From Gnetum montanum (taxonomy: Eukaryota; Streptophyta; Gnetopsida; Gnetales; Gnetaceae): a stretch of DNA of 64,000 nt. Below the pieces are notes generated by a model that did no database searches, had not been told where the DNA came from, and saw only the letters and a program-made list of their open reading frames with translations. The stretch covers positions 47,180-111,179 of the forward strand of contig MNCI01027198.1 of assembly GCA_015680685.1 (NCBI GenBank), read 5' to 3'. Position 1 is the first letter of the stretch. Each line of letters starts with the position of its first letter. A program made the position numbers and the translations under genes. Positions 1 to 10,600 of the stretch are shown here, one piece after another.

Positions 1-1071
1 GGGATCCCCTTCCCTATTGTATTTCGTGAAGTGCGGGAGCCACATCCCTGGGGGTAACGTTAATGCAGGGACTATTGGGTTGATGGGGTCATCCTGGTAG
101 ATGTCCATGACTTGAACCATATTAGACTCGATAGCTTTGAGGCATTTTATTTCCTCAATAAGAGTTTGGATAAGCTGAAGTGCTTGATCTAGACCCAGGG
201 ATGATGCAGGCAGTTGGTAAACCATAGGAGTAGCTCCCATCTATGGAGTAGCGGGGCCAACAGCATGACCTACTGATAGTGCCATTGGGATGGACCCTAT
301 GAACTATGTTACTTATGGTGTCCACCAACCAGTAGGTGGTGATGTTGTAGCAGTAGCCGAGGGTTGTGCTATGGGATAGACTATTTGCATGGATGATGGA
401 ACAAAGCATATTCCCACACTAGGTGGTATTGTTTGTGGTGCTTGGTAGGTCTGATGGCGAATGTGAGACATATACGATGGTAAGGTAGCAGGAGGAGAAG
501 TGAATGGGGTCCAACATGTAGATGGGCCTAGGCCCGCCACTGATGATGGAACAAGTGTAAATGCAGGAATAGAGAGGGAAGCTACATGCGACTACGAAGT
601 AGGTATGGTATGAATGTGTGGTAGGGTAGCTACGATTGGTATGTGATGGGATGCAAGAATAGACTGATGAACAGTTTGAGGAGAAATGGTAGCTAAGAAT
701 GAAATAGGGGAATAGGGGCATTGATATGCTGAGGGCATGACATGGCTACCCATTGTTGATGCAATCATGGGTTGCAATGACGTAGACATGATCACAAAGG
801 GAGCAACAATAGACAACAAGTTCATCCAAAATGATGGGATGGGAGGGGTAGTGGCAAGGTTGGTTTGACCCTGCCCTATCGAATTGGGAATCTCACTCTT
901 CGTGCCCATCCTAGAAAGCCTCACCATGATGAGATGCTGTGTCCTGCAACTCCCTAGGCCCAAGGACCTAGATCAGTTAATCTAGAAGCCATTACTTCAT
1001 TTGTGTTAAGGGGATGGGAATGCTGGGAGTGGGAATAAATTTCCTCCCATTGCAATAGGAAAACTCAAAGT
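1..1071 (-). pseudogene. E1 gag fragment, Tat-like, cut by E2
   Basis: This is decayed Gag of the minus-strand element E1. The reading is broken by stops and frameshifts. It contains the proline-rich linker, with a TGWWTP-like stretch that E3 and E2 gag also carry, and the block just before the gag core. At 1,020-1,065 it encodes the FEF-Y-CNG-KF-P segment seen in E2 (about 3,628-3,665) and E3 (about 44,370-44,400). The frame stops at the first base of the E2 LTR and resumes beyond E2 at 19,684, so the gag was split by insertion. Gag forms the particle in this family; this copy cannot be functional. E1's protease and pol would lie left of the window. Confidence 0.8.
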
Positions 1072-1352
1072 TGAAACACCCAAAAAAATGCAAGGTCATT
1101 CTTACTTCACCAAGCATAGTACTTCACGCAGCATCATGGCAGTTCATCAGGAGGAGAATGCCCTGAGGTTAGGTCAGCTAGTTTGGAAAATTTTCTACTT
1201 TGGGCATGAACAAGCTCTATGGATGACCCTTCCTGTTCATCCAAGTAGGTCACCCGGTTGATAGCCTACTTAGAAAACAACACACGGAGTTGGCAGTGGC
1301 ATTTTGGATGTGCAAGAAATAGTTTGGAAAGTTTTCTAAGGCACGAAGTCTA

Positions 1353-1385
1353 CTACGCTATGCTACACCCCGCTATGTAGCGTAG
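1353..1385. repeat. Inverted repeat in E2 LTR U3
   Basis: CTACGCTA at 1,353-1,360 is repeated as its exact complement TAGCGTAG at 1,378-1,385, giving an 8-bp stem. Related words recur nearby at 1,425-1,445 and 1,530-1,760. Similar palindromes lie at the same place in the E1 and E5 LTRs. Function is unknown. Confidence 0.7.
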
Positions 1386-2022
1386 AAAACTTCAGAAAAC
1401 ATCTACAAAGTGAAGTGTCACCCTACGCTACGCTATGAATCATAGCAACAATCATACAACTAGTTTCATAACCTAACTTCAAGTCCTTAAAATGTTCCTT
1501 TCCATTAGGAAGTGGCAGACCATGTTTGCTGCTACGCTATGATGAGCTACATGGCGCAGCAAGGCGTAGCAAAACTACAGAAAAGACAAAAGGCAACTCA
1601 AAGAACAAGGCCGGCATAGTTGCAAGTCCCACAGTGTAGGAAGCAATGTTTGCAGATTGGCCAAGTTTTTTGTGACTAAGGCCAGATGCTATGCTACATA
1701 GTGTAGCAAGCATGTAGCATGTGTAGCAAAAAGTAGGACAATGTGCCACACTACGCCAAGCATGCCATGCTATGATGCACGGTGAAGCATGCGGGTGGTT
1801 GTGTGACATCAATGCACTTCACTTAATTGGACTGTTGGCACACGTCTCCAGACATTGATGGTGCAATTATGGTGTGGCAAGCTCACAGTTGTGGCATTGT
1901 AGACTCATGGTCACAATGGTCATGCACATCCAACGATCATACTAGCACGTGCGAAACCAACAAGTCAATGAAGTCTCAGGGCACATGGCGTCCAAACTAG
2001 CCCTATTGCGTGCCCTTGGTCC

Positions 2023-2030
2023 TATAAATA
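2023..2030 (+). promoter_or_regulatory. TATA box of E2 5' LTR
   Basis: TATAAATA preceded by CC and followed by CC lies about 950 bp into the LTR. The same box occurs at 18,982 in the 3' LTR and, on the other strand, at 20,800 in E1. It would set the start of element transcription about 25-30 bp downstream. The start itself is inferred. Confidence 0.65.
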
Positions 2031-2730
2031 CCTTGACAAGAAACACTCAAAGACTCTATGGCTCACAATCTGGCTCACACTCTTTCTCCGGTTCTAGTAA
2101 AAAATTCTATTTAGTTCAAAATTTTGCCAAGTGTCTCATTTCTCTTCTACTGGGTGAATCAATTTCTCCTCCTAGCATGTTGCAGCATCCAGCATTGTAA
2201 GCTCTCTGTTCAACACTATGAATAGTTAGCATTCCTAACTGACATTCCATTCTATCCCCCTTTCTACCACCTTGGTATAATCCATGCATTGTCAGCACTT
2301 AAGTCCATGCCCAAGCACACAACCTGTTTTTCCCTACACATCTTGGTTGCTCTTGGGATCTCTACACTCTGTTACACTATGCAACCGACTATGTTTGCCT
2401 TGACATAGCAAACTTGTAGCTTCAGAGCAATGCCATTTTCTAATTGTATCCTATTTTATTTTCCTGTTCATCCCTATGTGTTGCATTTCTTTTAGTCTTA
2501 TTTACTTACAAGCACTACTTTGCGTTTTTTCCCGGTTTTCAAATTATATGTTGCAAAAGGCTATAGAGACGTTGATTAAGTCCCTTTCTGATCAACAAGA
2601 TCATTCAGGGTGCCCTATATCTGCACACACTCCTAGCATGGCCCTCTCGCAGATACGGGGTCAAGATTGTTGCACCCACAAACCCCTCGGCTTTTTCCAG
2701 CCATCGACATTTTCAGTTGCAACAGTTTTT

Positions 2731-2748
2731 TGGAGCTAGAAGGAGGGC
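2731..2748 (+). other. Primer-binding site of E2
   Basis: TGGAGCTAGAAGGAGGG begins six bases after the LTR end. E1 (20,161 leftward), E3 (44,900 leftward) and E5 (62,740) have the same site as TGG(C/T)(A/G)CTAGAAGGAGGG, with the same GTTTTC-type spacer. Position and TGG start fit a tRNA primer site. I could not assign the tRNA, and it is not the common initiator-Met site. Confidence 0.75.
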
Positions 2749-2789
2749 TTTTTGGTGCCTTTTCCAGTGTCATGGTCGGTCTATGAGCC

Positions 2790-3300
2790 TTCTACACCCT
2801 GATATGCATAAGTGTAAATGTGACACCCTTCTACGGTTGTTTGTGCTTTGTGCAGTGTAGATCAGTTGCTCCCACAGTTCCTCGGGAACCCTACAGAATA
2901 CAAGGCCTCCAATTTCTAGTTAATTAGCCCATTTTACAGTAGTCTTGTATGCATTCTGTACCCCATCATTCATGGTATAGGTCAGTCACTTCAACGGTTC
3001 CCCTGGAGCCCTGTGAAACATAGAGCCTTCTTGTTCGCTAGTTAACTTGCCCCCCTCATGGTCTTGCGTTCGTTCTGTACCCCATTGTGCGCGGTATAGG
3101 TTAGTCACTTCGACAGTTCCTTGGGGACCCCACGAGACCCAAAGCCTTTGCCAAATAGCTAAAATCACCTTATGGTAGTCTTGCATGCACTTTGTACCTC
3201 ATCATGCACTGGCATAAATGTTACACCCTCTTACAGTTGTTTATGCTTTGTGTGGTGCAGATCGGTTGGCAAGACGTAAAGCCTGCTTTTGTTGCCATTC
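2790..3300 (+). repeat. Leader tandem repeats of E2, about 4 copies
   Basis: Between the primer site and gag, a unit of about 110-160 bp recurs. Each copy has a GT(A/G)-TAGATCGGT-like word, a GACGGTTCC-like word, an AGACATAAAGCC-like word and a TAGTCTTGCATGCA-like word. Copies centre near 2,870, 2,990, 3,110 and 3,265; the last is shortened. E5 has five copies, E1 and E3 one each. An RNA role in the leader, such as packaging or structure, is only inference. Confidence 0.8.
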
Positions 3301-3371
3301 TCTTAGGTTGCTTTTAGCCCTTTTGTTCCTTTTGAAATTTTTGTGCCTTTTGGAAACTTACTTAACTTGCA

Positions 3372-6330
3372 ATGGATTTTTCAACTAATGCTGCCCATAC
3401 CTTCAACGTCAAAATCACTTTCAATGTTGAAGTCCCTACTATAGTTGAAGGCACTACTAGTGCCGAAAAACCACTGAACCTGATGCTGGAGATATATTGA
3501 TCTCTCAGAATCCAAAATTGAGGGCCTGAGAGATTGGCCCAATAACATGAGCATTATAGTTTCCTCTATGTAAAGGTGTAGGCCAATCTACCCTTGGATG
3601 TAGATGAACTCGAGGACACACATAGCTTCGAGTTCACTTACTACAATGGGAAGGAATTTGTTCCTATTGATGATGTTTCTTTACCTTTAACACAAGCATA
3701 CCAAAGGCTTCTAGACCAACTAATCTAGTTGGCTAGGCTTAGGAAGCAACATGACGCAACCTCCAACCAAGATGACACTTTCCAGGATGGATAAGAGGAA
3801 CTTGATTCCCAATTAGATGATGGGGATCCAATCAACCCCTCTCCTGTCCCTCCTACGCAGTCCTTCTAGGCCAAGCCATCATCTATTACTGCTCCCTTTA
3901 TAATTATGCCTATGCTTCCGCAACCCGCAACTGCAGCTAATATGGATAGCCACTTTAATCCCGCGGTATTCCAATGCCCTCTTTCACTTGTTTCGCCTAT
4001 TAGGTTTATGGCTACTATCCCTTTGTAGGTTGTCCAACAGCCTATTCCTGTAGGACATAACATGTCAACCGTGGCTACCCGGCCACATGTGCATATCATA
4101 CCGCCTTCGCAAATATATGTGACTTCTACCTCTATTCCTACATTCATGTCTGTTCCACCCACTATGGTAGGCCCTGTCCCATCCACATGGTGGGCCCCAT
4201 TCACTTCTTTACCTACTCCACAACAGTCGCAGATGTTTCACTACGTGCACTCTCAAATACACCAAGCCTCGTAGTTATCACAACCTAATATGGGGCTATG
4301 ATCTACACTATTGACGACATAAGCAGTCTATTTAACAACCCAACCCGTAGTTGCCATGTTAACAACACCACCAGTCAGGTGGTGGACAACACAAAAACAT
4401 TGCTAGCAGGGGTTGTCACAACGGTATCGTGAATGGGCCACACTGTCACCCCTGCCACAGCACATGTAGGCATGGCCTCCGTGGTACCCCAACCATCTAC
4501 AACGTTGCTCGGGCTAGAACAAGCATTTCAGGTCATCCAAACCCTTGCTGAGGAAATAAAACACCTCAAAACTACTAGGTATAACACCGTACAAGTCATG
4601 TACTTTTACCAAGATGACCCTATCAGCCCTACAATCACTACTTTGACATTACCCCCATGGATGTCTCTCCTGCATTTTATGAAATATGATGGGAAGGGGG
4701 ATTCCAATGCACATCTTGTAACCTTTAGGTTTGAGTCTCTGCTACTACAACAATGGCCACATACTATCATTCACGTCTTTGCCATGTCCCTAGCTGGGAA
4801 AGCCTTGGATTGGTACTGTGCGTTGCCATGCTCATCCATTTCATCTTTGGAAGAGCTGCTGACCCAGGTCGTGAGGCACTTCAAGTATAACTTGAAGCCA
4901 GAAACCAGGCTGGACCAGTTGATGAGTGTGAAGCAAGATCCCTTAGAGCTAGTCCAAAAGTATATTTAGCATTGGAGTCCATTGCGGAGTCCCACCTGTT
5001 GGCCATCTTCAAGGGTGTAGTGAACAACTTCATCAAGTCCAAATTGTACTACCTTGCTCCTCTCTCTCTTAGTCAATATTTCACCTAGATTAAGAGCATA
5101 CAAGATGTGGTTGAGGCAAGCAAAGACCTAGCCTACATTGCCTACAAGAACACCTTTGCAAAGAAGGAAAAGGGTAAAGTCCCAACAACCACAGTGGCTA
5201 CTGTGGCAGCTGAGGCCAAACCCAAACCTAGCAACAATGGTAGCAAAAATAGCAAGAAAACAGCCACACCCATGGCTAACCCTATGCCCAAATTGGGCCA
5301 CATGCTGCAACCTGTTGTACCCATGCTTGAGGCATCTGCACAACCCAAGCCCAATTTTGAGTGCAAAGACTGCTCAAAATACACCCCGCTACCCCTCAAG
5401 CCTTTGGAACTTCTGAAGCAACTACTGGCAGTGGGATACATCCAACAAAAACAGTTGTCGGAGGAAGAAACCGTGAAGCATCAACGCTATTGTGAGCTCC
5501 TTAGGAATCCCTCTTTGGCCTTGCCCAATGAGTACCTAGTTCCTAAGGGTTTTAGACTAGACAGGTTTTGTGATTACCACCAATAGTGTGGCCATGAAAC
5601 GGATTACTGCTTGGCATTGTAGGATGACATCCAGAGGTTAATCGACCAAGGGAAGCTAGTGCTGGACGAAAGCAACCCAGTTCATCCCAAAAATCAATCT
5701 ATATATGCCTACATAGACCTCCTCAATGCCAACAATTCCAATTATGTAATCAACGTGACCGAGATCGACAATGATCCTAGGCCACCTCAGTAGCCATTTC
5801 TAATCCGTATGCCTTAGCGCAGTGCACCAGTACCATGAGCGGTTAATCCAAGATCGCAACAACCTTTCATCCTGAAAGTCCCTTCACGGGCATCCACTTT
5901 CATGCCACCTATTTGTGGGCCCACATAGCCTTGGCCAATAACACCCTTAGCTCCATTCATCATCAGGGGAATGATGTCCTTGACGGTTCCCATCTCATGA
6001 GAAATAACTGAGTAGCCTCCTTACCCCACAAGGTAAGAAGTCCACTTCACAGGTGAGACGTCTAAGGGAAGTACCATCCCAGGTACACCCAAGCCTATGT
6101 CGTTGCTCCCTACATTTATGCCAAGTACAAAGGTTGACATGACCACACAATCTACATTGCTCTACCAACAAGGATCTAAGTCCAGATCTGAAGTTGCCCC
6201 TTCTTGAGAAATTTTTCTTCTAGGATGGATAGAAGAGGAGGAAGGTGCCAACAAACCAAGGCGCACCCAAGACCTCTTAGATGCCCTCACACAAGTTAAA
6301 AAAGTTCTAAAACAAAATAACACTACCCTA
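3372..6330 (+). pseudogene. gag: E2 gag
   Basis: The start is the ATG at 3,372; E5 (63,601), E1 (19,923) and E3 (44,650) start at the equivalent place with a related N-terminus (VDTFN / ISAKQ-like words). Order: N-terminal part with the FEFTYYNGKEFVP segment, a proline-rich linker (about 3,840-4,430), the retrotransposon gag core (4,600-4,970, with KYDGKGD, GKALDWY and LEELL words), a lysine/proline-rich part (5,150-5,380), and the RFCDYHQ-CGHETDYC motif typical of Tat gag (5,560-5,612). Gag would package element RNA in the cytoplasm. It is broken by many stops, several of them TAG where sisters have Q, and by frame changes near 4,970. Confidence 0.85.
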
Positions 6331-6333
6331 AGC

Positions 6334-7020
6334 TTGTACGACCTAATCATGACAAATCCTCATTGCAAAGCTCTGATACGCATGTTGATAGCAACTCTGA
6401 TCAACGAAGACATGCCAGCAAATGAGAAAGTGATCTACTTGGTCATGCTTTCCTTTGTGCCTACATGGTTAGACCAACCTCAACTAACCTTTTGTGATGA
6501 TGCCATTAGGGAAGAACCTGAGAGGGGTTAGGTAACTACATCATCCTTGTTAATCACAATTCATGTTGGTTAACACCGGATTTGAAGGGTACACATTGAT
6601 GATGGAGCCACCACAAATGTCATCCCTTTCCCCATTGTAGACAAGCTAGGTTTGGTAGACTAGATCAAACCCACAATAATGGCATGCGTAAGGTCATTCA
6701 ATGGGGTGTAGGTTATGGTGAAAGGCACAATTCACATAAACTTCATAGCAGGGGACCAGCTCCCCACAGACGCAACATTCATTGTGGTCGAGGAAATGTT
6801 TAGGTTTAACCTGATCTTGGGGAGATCATGGTTGGCAGAACTTAGGGCCATCTCCTCATCCATACACCAAGATATTCATCCATCTTATGTAGGAAAAGAA
6901 GTGGTGATCCACGGTGATGAAGTAGCAACACAAGCAATCCACAACATAGGCATGGAAGAAGGCTCAGAAGTCATAACTTCTGAGGTGAAATGCCTGTTGC
7001 AACCTACGCAGACTACCTGA
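6334..7020 (+). pseudogene. E2 aspartic protease domain
   Basis: This is in the same frame as the end of gag, so it was probably made as Gag-Pro. The active-site region is DDGATTNVIPFPIV (6,598-6,640), followed by the strand-forming ILGRSWLAEL segment at about 6,815-6,840, as in retroviral-type proteases. It would cut the element polyprotein. E3 has the same domain with DDEAATNVIP. Stops (TAG near 6,530 and 6,661) inactivate it. The next sense-strand pol domain, RT, starts only about 6 kb later, after repeat blocks and an antisense gene. Confidence 0.8.
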
Positions 7021-7240
7021 TAGAGGGGTAAGCTTAGAAATTTGATCCCCTAAGAAAAAACACATGGACTGAGTTACCCTTCCAAGAAGGAGGCGATGAC
7101 GTAGACTAAGGCCCTAGTGTAATGCCTTGGCCTTACATCTCACTCAACCCACATCGGGTCAAGAAGCAGCTTCGCCTAGCATAGCAACCCCACTACTTCC
7201 TGCCCACACATTGATCATATGATTCAATTATATGATCTAA

Positions 7241-7555
7241 AATGGCCTAAAACTAGCAATACACAATGCCCCGAAATGGCCTAAAACTAATACTACACTA
7301 TGGCTTGAAATGGCCTAAAACTAGCAATACGCAATGGCCTGAAATGGCCTAAAACTAGCAATACACTATGGTCCAAAATGGCCTAAAACTAGCAATACAC
7401 AATGGCCTAAAAATAGCAATACGCTATGGCCCAAAATGGCCTAAAACTAGCAATACAAAATGGCTTGAAATGGCCTAAAACTAGTAATACACAGTGGCCT
7501 AAAATGACCTAAAACTAGCAATACACAATGGCCTAAAATCGCCTAAAACTAGCAC
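7241..7555 (+). repeat. Block R1 of E2: about 9 tandem units
   Basis: A roughly 34-bp unit: GGCC, loop TGAAAT or a variant, GGCC, then TAAAACTAGCAATAC. A clear unit is at 7,336-7,358. The GGCC pairs can form a 4-bp stem with a six-base loop. E3 block R1 has the identical stem, loop and tail at 40,793-40,806 in the same orientation relative to its element. The block lies between protease and the 3' end of the antisense gene. Confidence 0.88.
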
Positions 7556-7694
7556 ATGAGCATGAATATTCTATACAAGATGCATGCATGTAGTATATAT
7601 GTTTGCACAAACTTTTCTTGCTTATTTAAAAAATTGTTGTATTTCAATGTCTGCAAAATCTGTTGCAAAATATCTCAAAATCCAAAATTTCAAA

Positions 7695-10600
7695 CTATAA
7701 AAAAAAATCCCATGTGATCATGGGTTGCTTCTGTTTGCCTCCCTTTCCCCATCCACTCCTACATTGTTGCCCTATGCATTGCCTTCTTCTTGGTTGTCCT
7801 CCACCGGTTCTTCATTCCCTCCCTCTACGGGTGTTCTGCCATCATTTGGGGCCTACACCGTGGGGATGAAGTGGTCAGTTAGGGCAACAAATGCAAATTA
7901 CAATTGAACGTAAAGTTTAACATAGTAAAATGTGACTAACCTGAGTAGGTCCCACATTTGCCTCAAAGGGTATCTAGTTTAAGCTGAGTCCAAGGTGACG
8001 CTAGATGTCCTCCACTGTGATATCTATCCAATGGCTCCTATCTGGTCTAGGATCTACTACAGTAGCTCTCACCCTTTCAGCAGGTGTCCACCTTGGCAGC
8101 CCCAAAGCATAGGAGACAACCATAGCCTCTCTTGTGGGAAGGGTCACCTGTGGGTTAGGAGCCTTCATCACCTTGACTTGTTCCTTGAACCTGTTGTAAG
8201 CCTCAGAAGAGTCAATAGCATTTATGAATGCTTCATATGTAAATGCCTTCACAGTGACCTCCTCATATAACTTGTGATGGGTAGCACTCTCTTGTTTATA
8301 CATATACTTGTAGTTTCTTTGGGTTTGCCCTGATTCGAAAATCTTAGTGCTGAGGCCTTTCATATCTTGGCACTTTTGGTCCAACAAGTTCATTTTCATG
8401 CACTTCTCTATCACCTCATGGGTAGTCTCAATATGTTGGCGCACAACCGTCCAAAACCTAGCATGGTCTACCGTGGTTGTGTGCCAGTCCTCATTGTTCA
8501 TTCCCTGGGCTATGAGGAACTCGTTCCTCAACTTGACATCCGCTACCTCGGATCTCAAGTTAGTCTCCACCTGCTCCACCCTTTGGGTCCATTTTCATAA
8601 CTCTTCGTTAGTATGCCAGAACTCCCATAGGAAGCATGTCAAGAGAAAAGCGCATCTGCAGGCCTCATCATATGCATGACGAGACACCTCAGTTGTTTGC
8701 AGTGGGAATGAGGACATGGTGCCGACCTTCAAAGGTTGTGTCGGGTCCTACTTGAGTTGAGAAGCTGTCATGACATAAGAGACACACTAATCACATTAGC
8801 ATAGGACAAGTAGCAAATACAAGAAACTTCAGCTTAGCACCACTAGAGCAGATAGCACAACTACTTACCTGCTTCAGGGTCCACCGGCTGAAGGTGCCTA
8901 ACCATGTCATCGACAACCCCCTCCATAAACATGAACTTGTTGGGGAATTCAACCTGAGGCTCGGTATGAATCAGGGTGGGTCCCGCAATATCATTAGTAC
9001 CATCTATCACATAACAAAACACATTAGCAATGACTAAAGTGGACCATAACAAGGCAGACATGTTGCCAAACTCACCAACGTCCGATGGCAGTCTTTCTTC
9101 TGGCTGACGCAAAACGATGGTGGAGGCTTGGGTAGAAGTTCCTCCCAGGTTCACATGGACCTTCTCTTCATGTTTTGGTGCTTTTCCTTTGAAGAGACTA
9201 GTGCCTTGTTTATTCAAGGGGGACTCCTCAATCGGAGGATTCTTCCTAATGACGATTGCCCCTACCCTAGCCACAGGAGCTCTCCTCTTTGTGACTGGAG
9301 CCCTTCTCGTCAAAACTGGGGCCTCCGTGTCCTTATTTGTCACTACTGGAGCCCTTCTTGTCAAAACTGGGGCCTCCATGTCCTTATTCGTCACTACTAG
9401 AGCCCCTCTCACCAAAAATGGGGCCTTCGTGTTTTTATTTGCCGCCCCTGTCTTAGGGGCCAACACCTCTTTGTCACATCATCCTTCTTCTTCTCTCTCT
9501 TCTGATAATCAGACACGTTAGCATTAATTCAAAGAAAATCAGCCCAAGGTAGATACTACACTATGCAATGCCACCTAGCATAGCAGACCACAACAAAGTA
9601 AGCAGTAAACAAAAAGCACTTACCAATAGGAGGTCACATCCTCTATAGTTTGAGTTGTAGTCTTCATCCTTCCTCCTCCTCCATGCGTAGGGTTGGCAGA
9701 GGCCTCTTCTGCCGCAATGTGCTAGCAACCATTTCAGCTATGAAATGCTCATCCCATGACATGCTACCATCCACAATGGGGGGAATCTCTCCTATGCTAT
9801 CCTAGCCATGAACATTGTAGGCCACCTGATCCTTAGTTGTTATGGAGAATGACTCCCCAAATACTTCTGGGGGATCCTGGGCTCACATGGTCTAGAGGAC
9901 CTAGTGAATCCAAGGTCTCAAAATTTGGCCGTAATTTCGCGAAACCCAGTTTCCTCTCTCCCAAACCACCAGGAAATCCGCAAAGCACTTGAGGCAATCT
10001 ATATAAAAGGTGTAGTGGATGTTGGATCTGGCCTCCGTCTTCTCATGGTATCCCAATCTCTCAGTCTGCAAGCCTTTGCATAGGGATTTGGCCCAGTTGT
10101 AATGAATCCCCTCCTCCATGACCTTGGGCATGATCCAGGCTTTCTCAAGTCCCAGGACCTTCCCCTAGGTAAGTAGCTAGGGGAATGCACAAGCATGAAA
10201 AATAAGATAGAACTCCTTGATGGGTCCATCCTTAAGCTTCTCTATGGAAAGCCCCGTATGCTCCTTGGTGAGCCCTAGCCACTCTTCAAGGTCCATCTTC
10301 TGAAGGATCAACTCCATCTTGGATTTTGACCCCACCTCAATGCCTTCAGTAGGGACATCAAACAGATCCACAAACAACTAGTCATTGATGTCAATGACCA
10401 CCCACATGCCAAGCACGCTTAGGAAAAAATGGCCTACCTTATCAGAAAAGGACCCGATCAAGGTGAGCATCTCGGCCGCAGGAACATTCAGATTCGGGGC
10501 CAAGAATAGATCCATAAGCCCCAACTTCTTGATGTTCTAGAGGAGGGCATCTAAAGCACTAGTGTGCAGCTAGTGCTGGCTCCTCACTACTTCTCCATAC

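Larger units (their letters stand above)
1072..2724 (+). repeat. E2 5' LTR
   Basis: A 1,653-bp LTR starting TGAAACACCC and ending GCAACA, six bases before the primer site. It aligns along its length with 18,021-19,683, and more loosely with the LTRs of E1 and E5. It contains CG-rich palindromic words (CTACGCTA/TAGCGTAG), a TATA box at 2,023, and a conserved 3' end (2,570-2,720) that is shared even with the otherwise different E3 LTR. Confidence 0.93.

Noticed and set aside
2731-2748. Assigning the primer site to a particular tRNA
   Set aside because: The site does not match any tRNA 3' end I can recall with confidence, so naming one would be a guess.
5128-5441. Several overlapping open frames on both strands in E2 gag
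   Set aside because: The plus frame starting at 5,107 aligns with E3 gag; the others are composition shadows of the lysine/proline-rich region.
7241-7555. Regularly spaced short repeats resembling a CRISPR array
   Set aside because: The unit is about 34 bp with no unique spacers, lies inside a plant retrotransposon, and has no cas genes.
9117-9521. Plus-strand open frames opposite the E2 antisense exon
   Set aside because: They are shadows of the 51-bp repeat exon; only the minus-strand frame has a homologue in E3.
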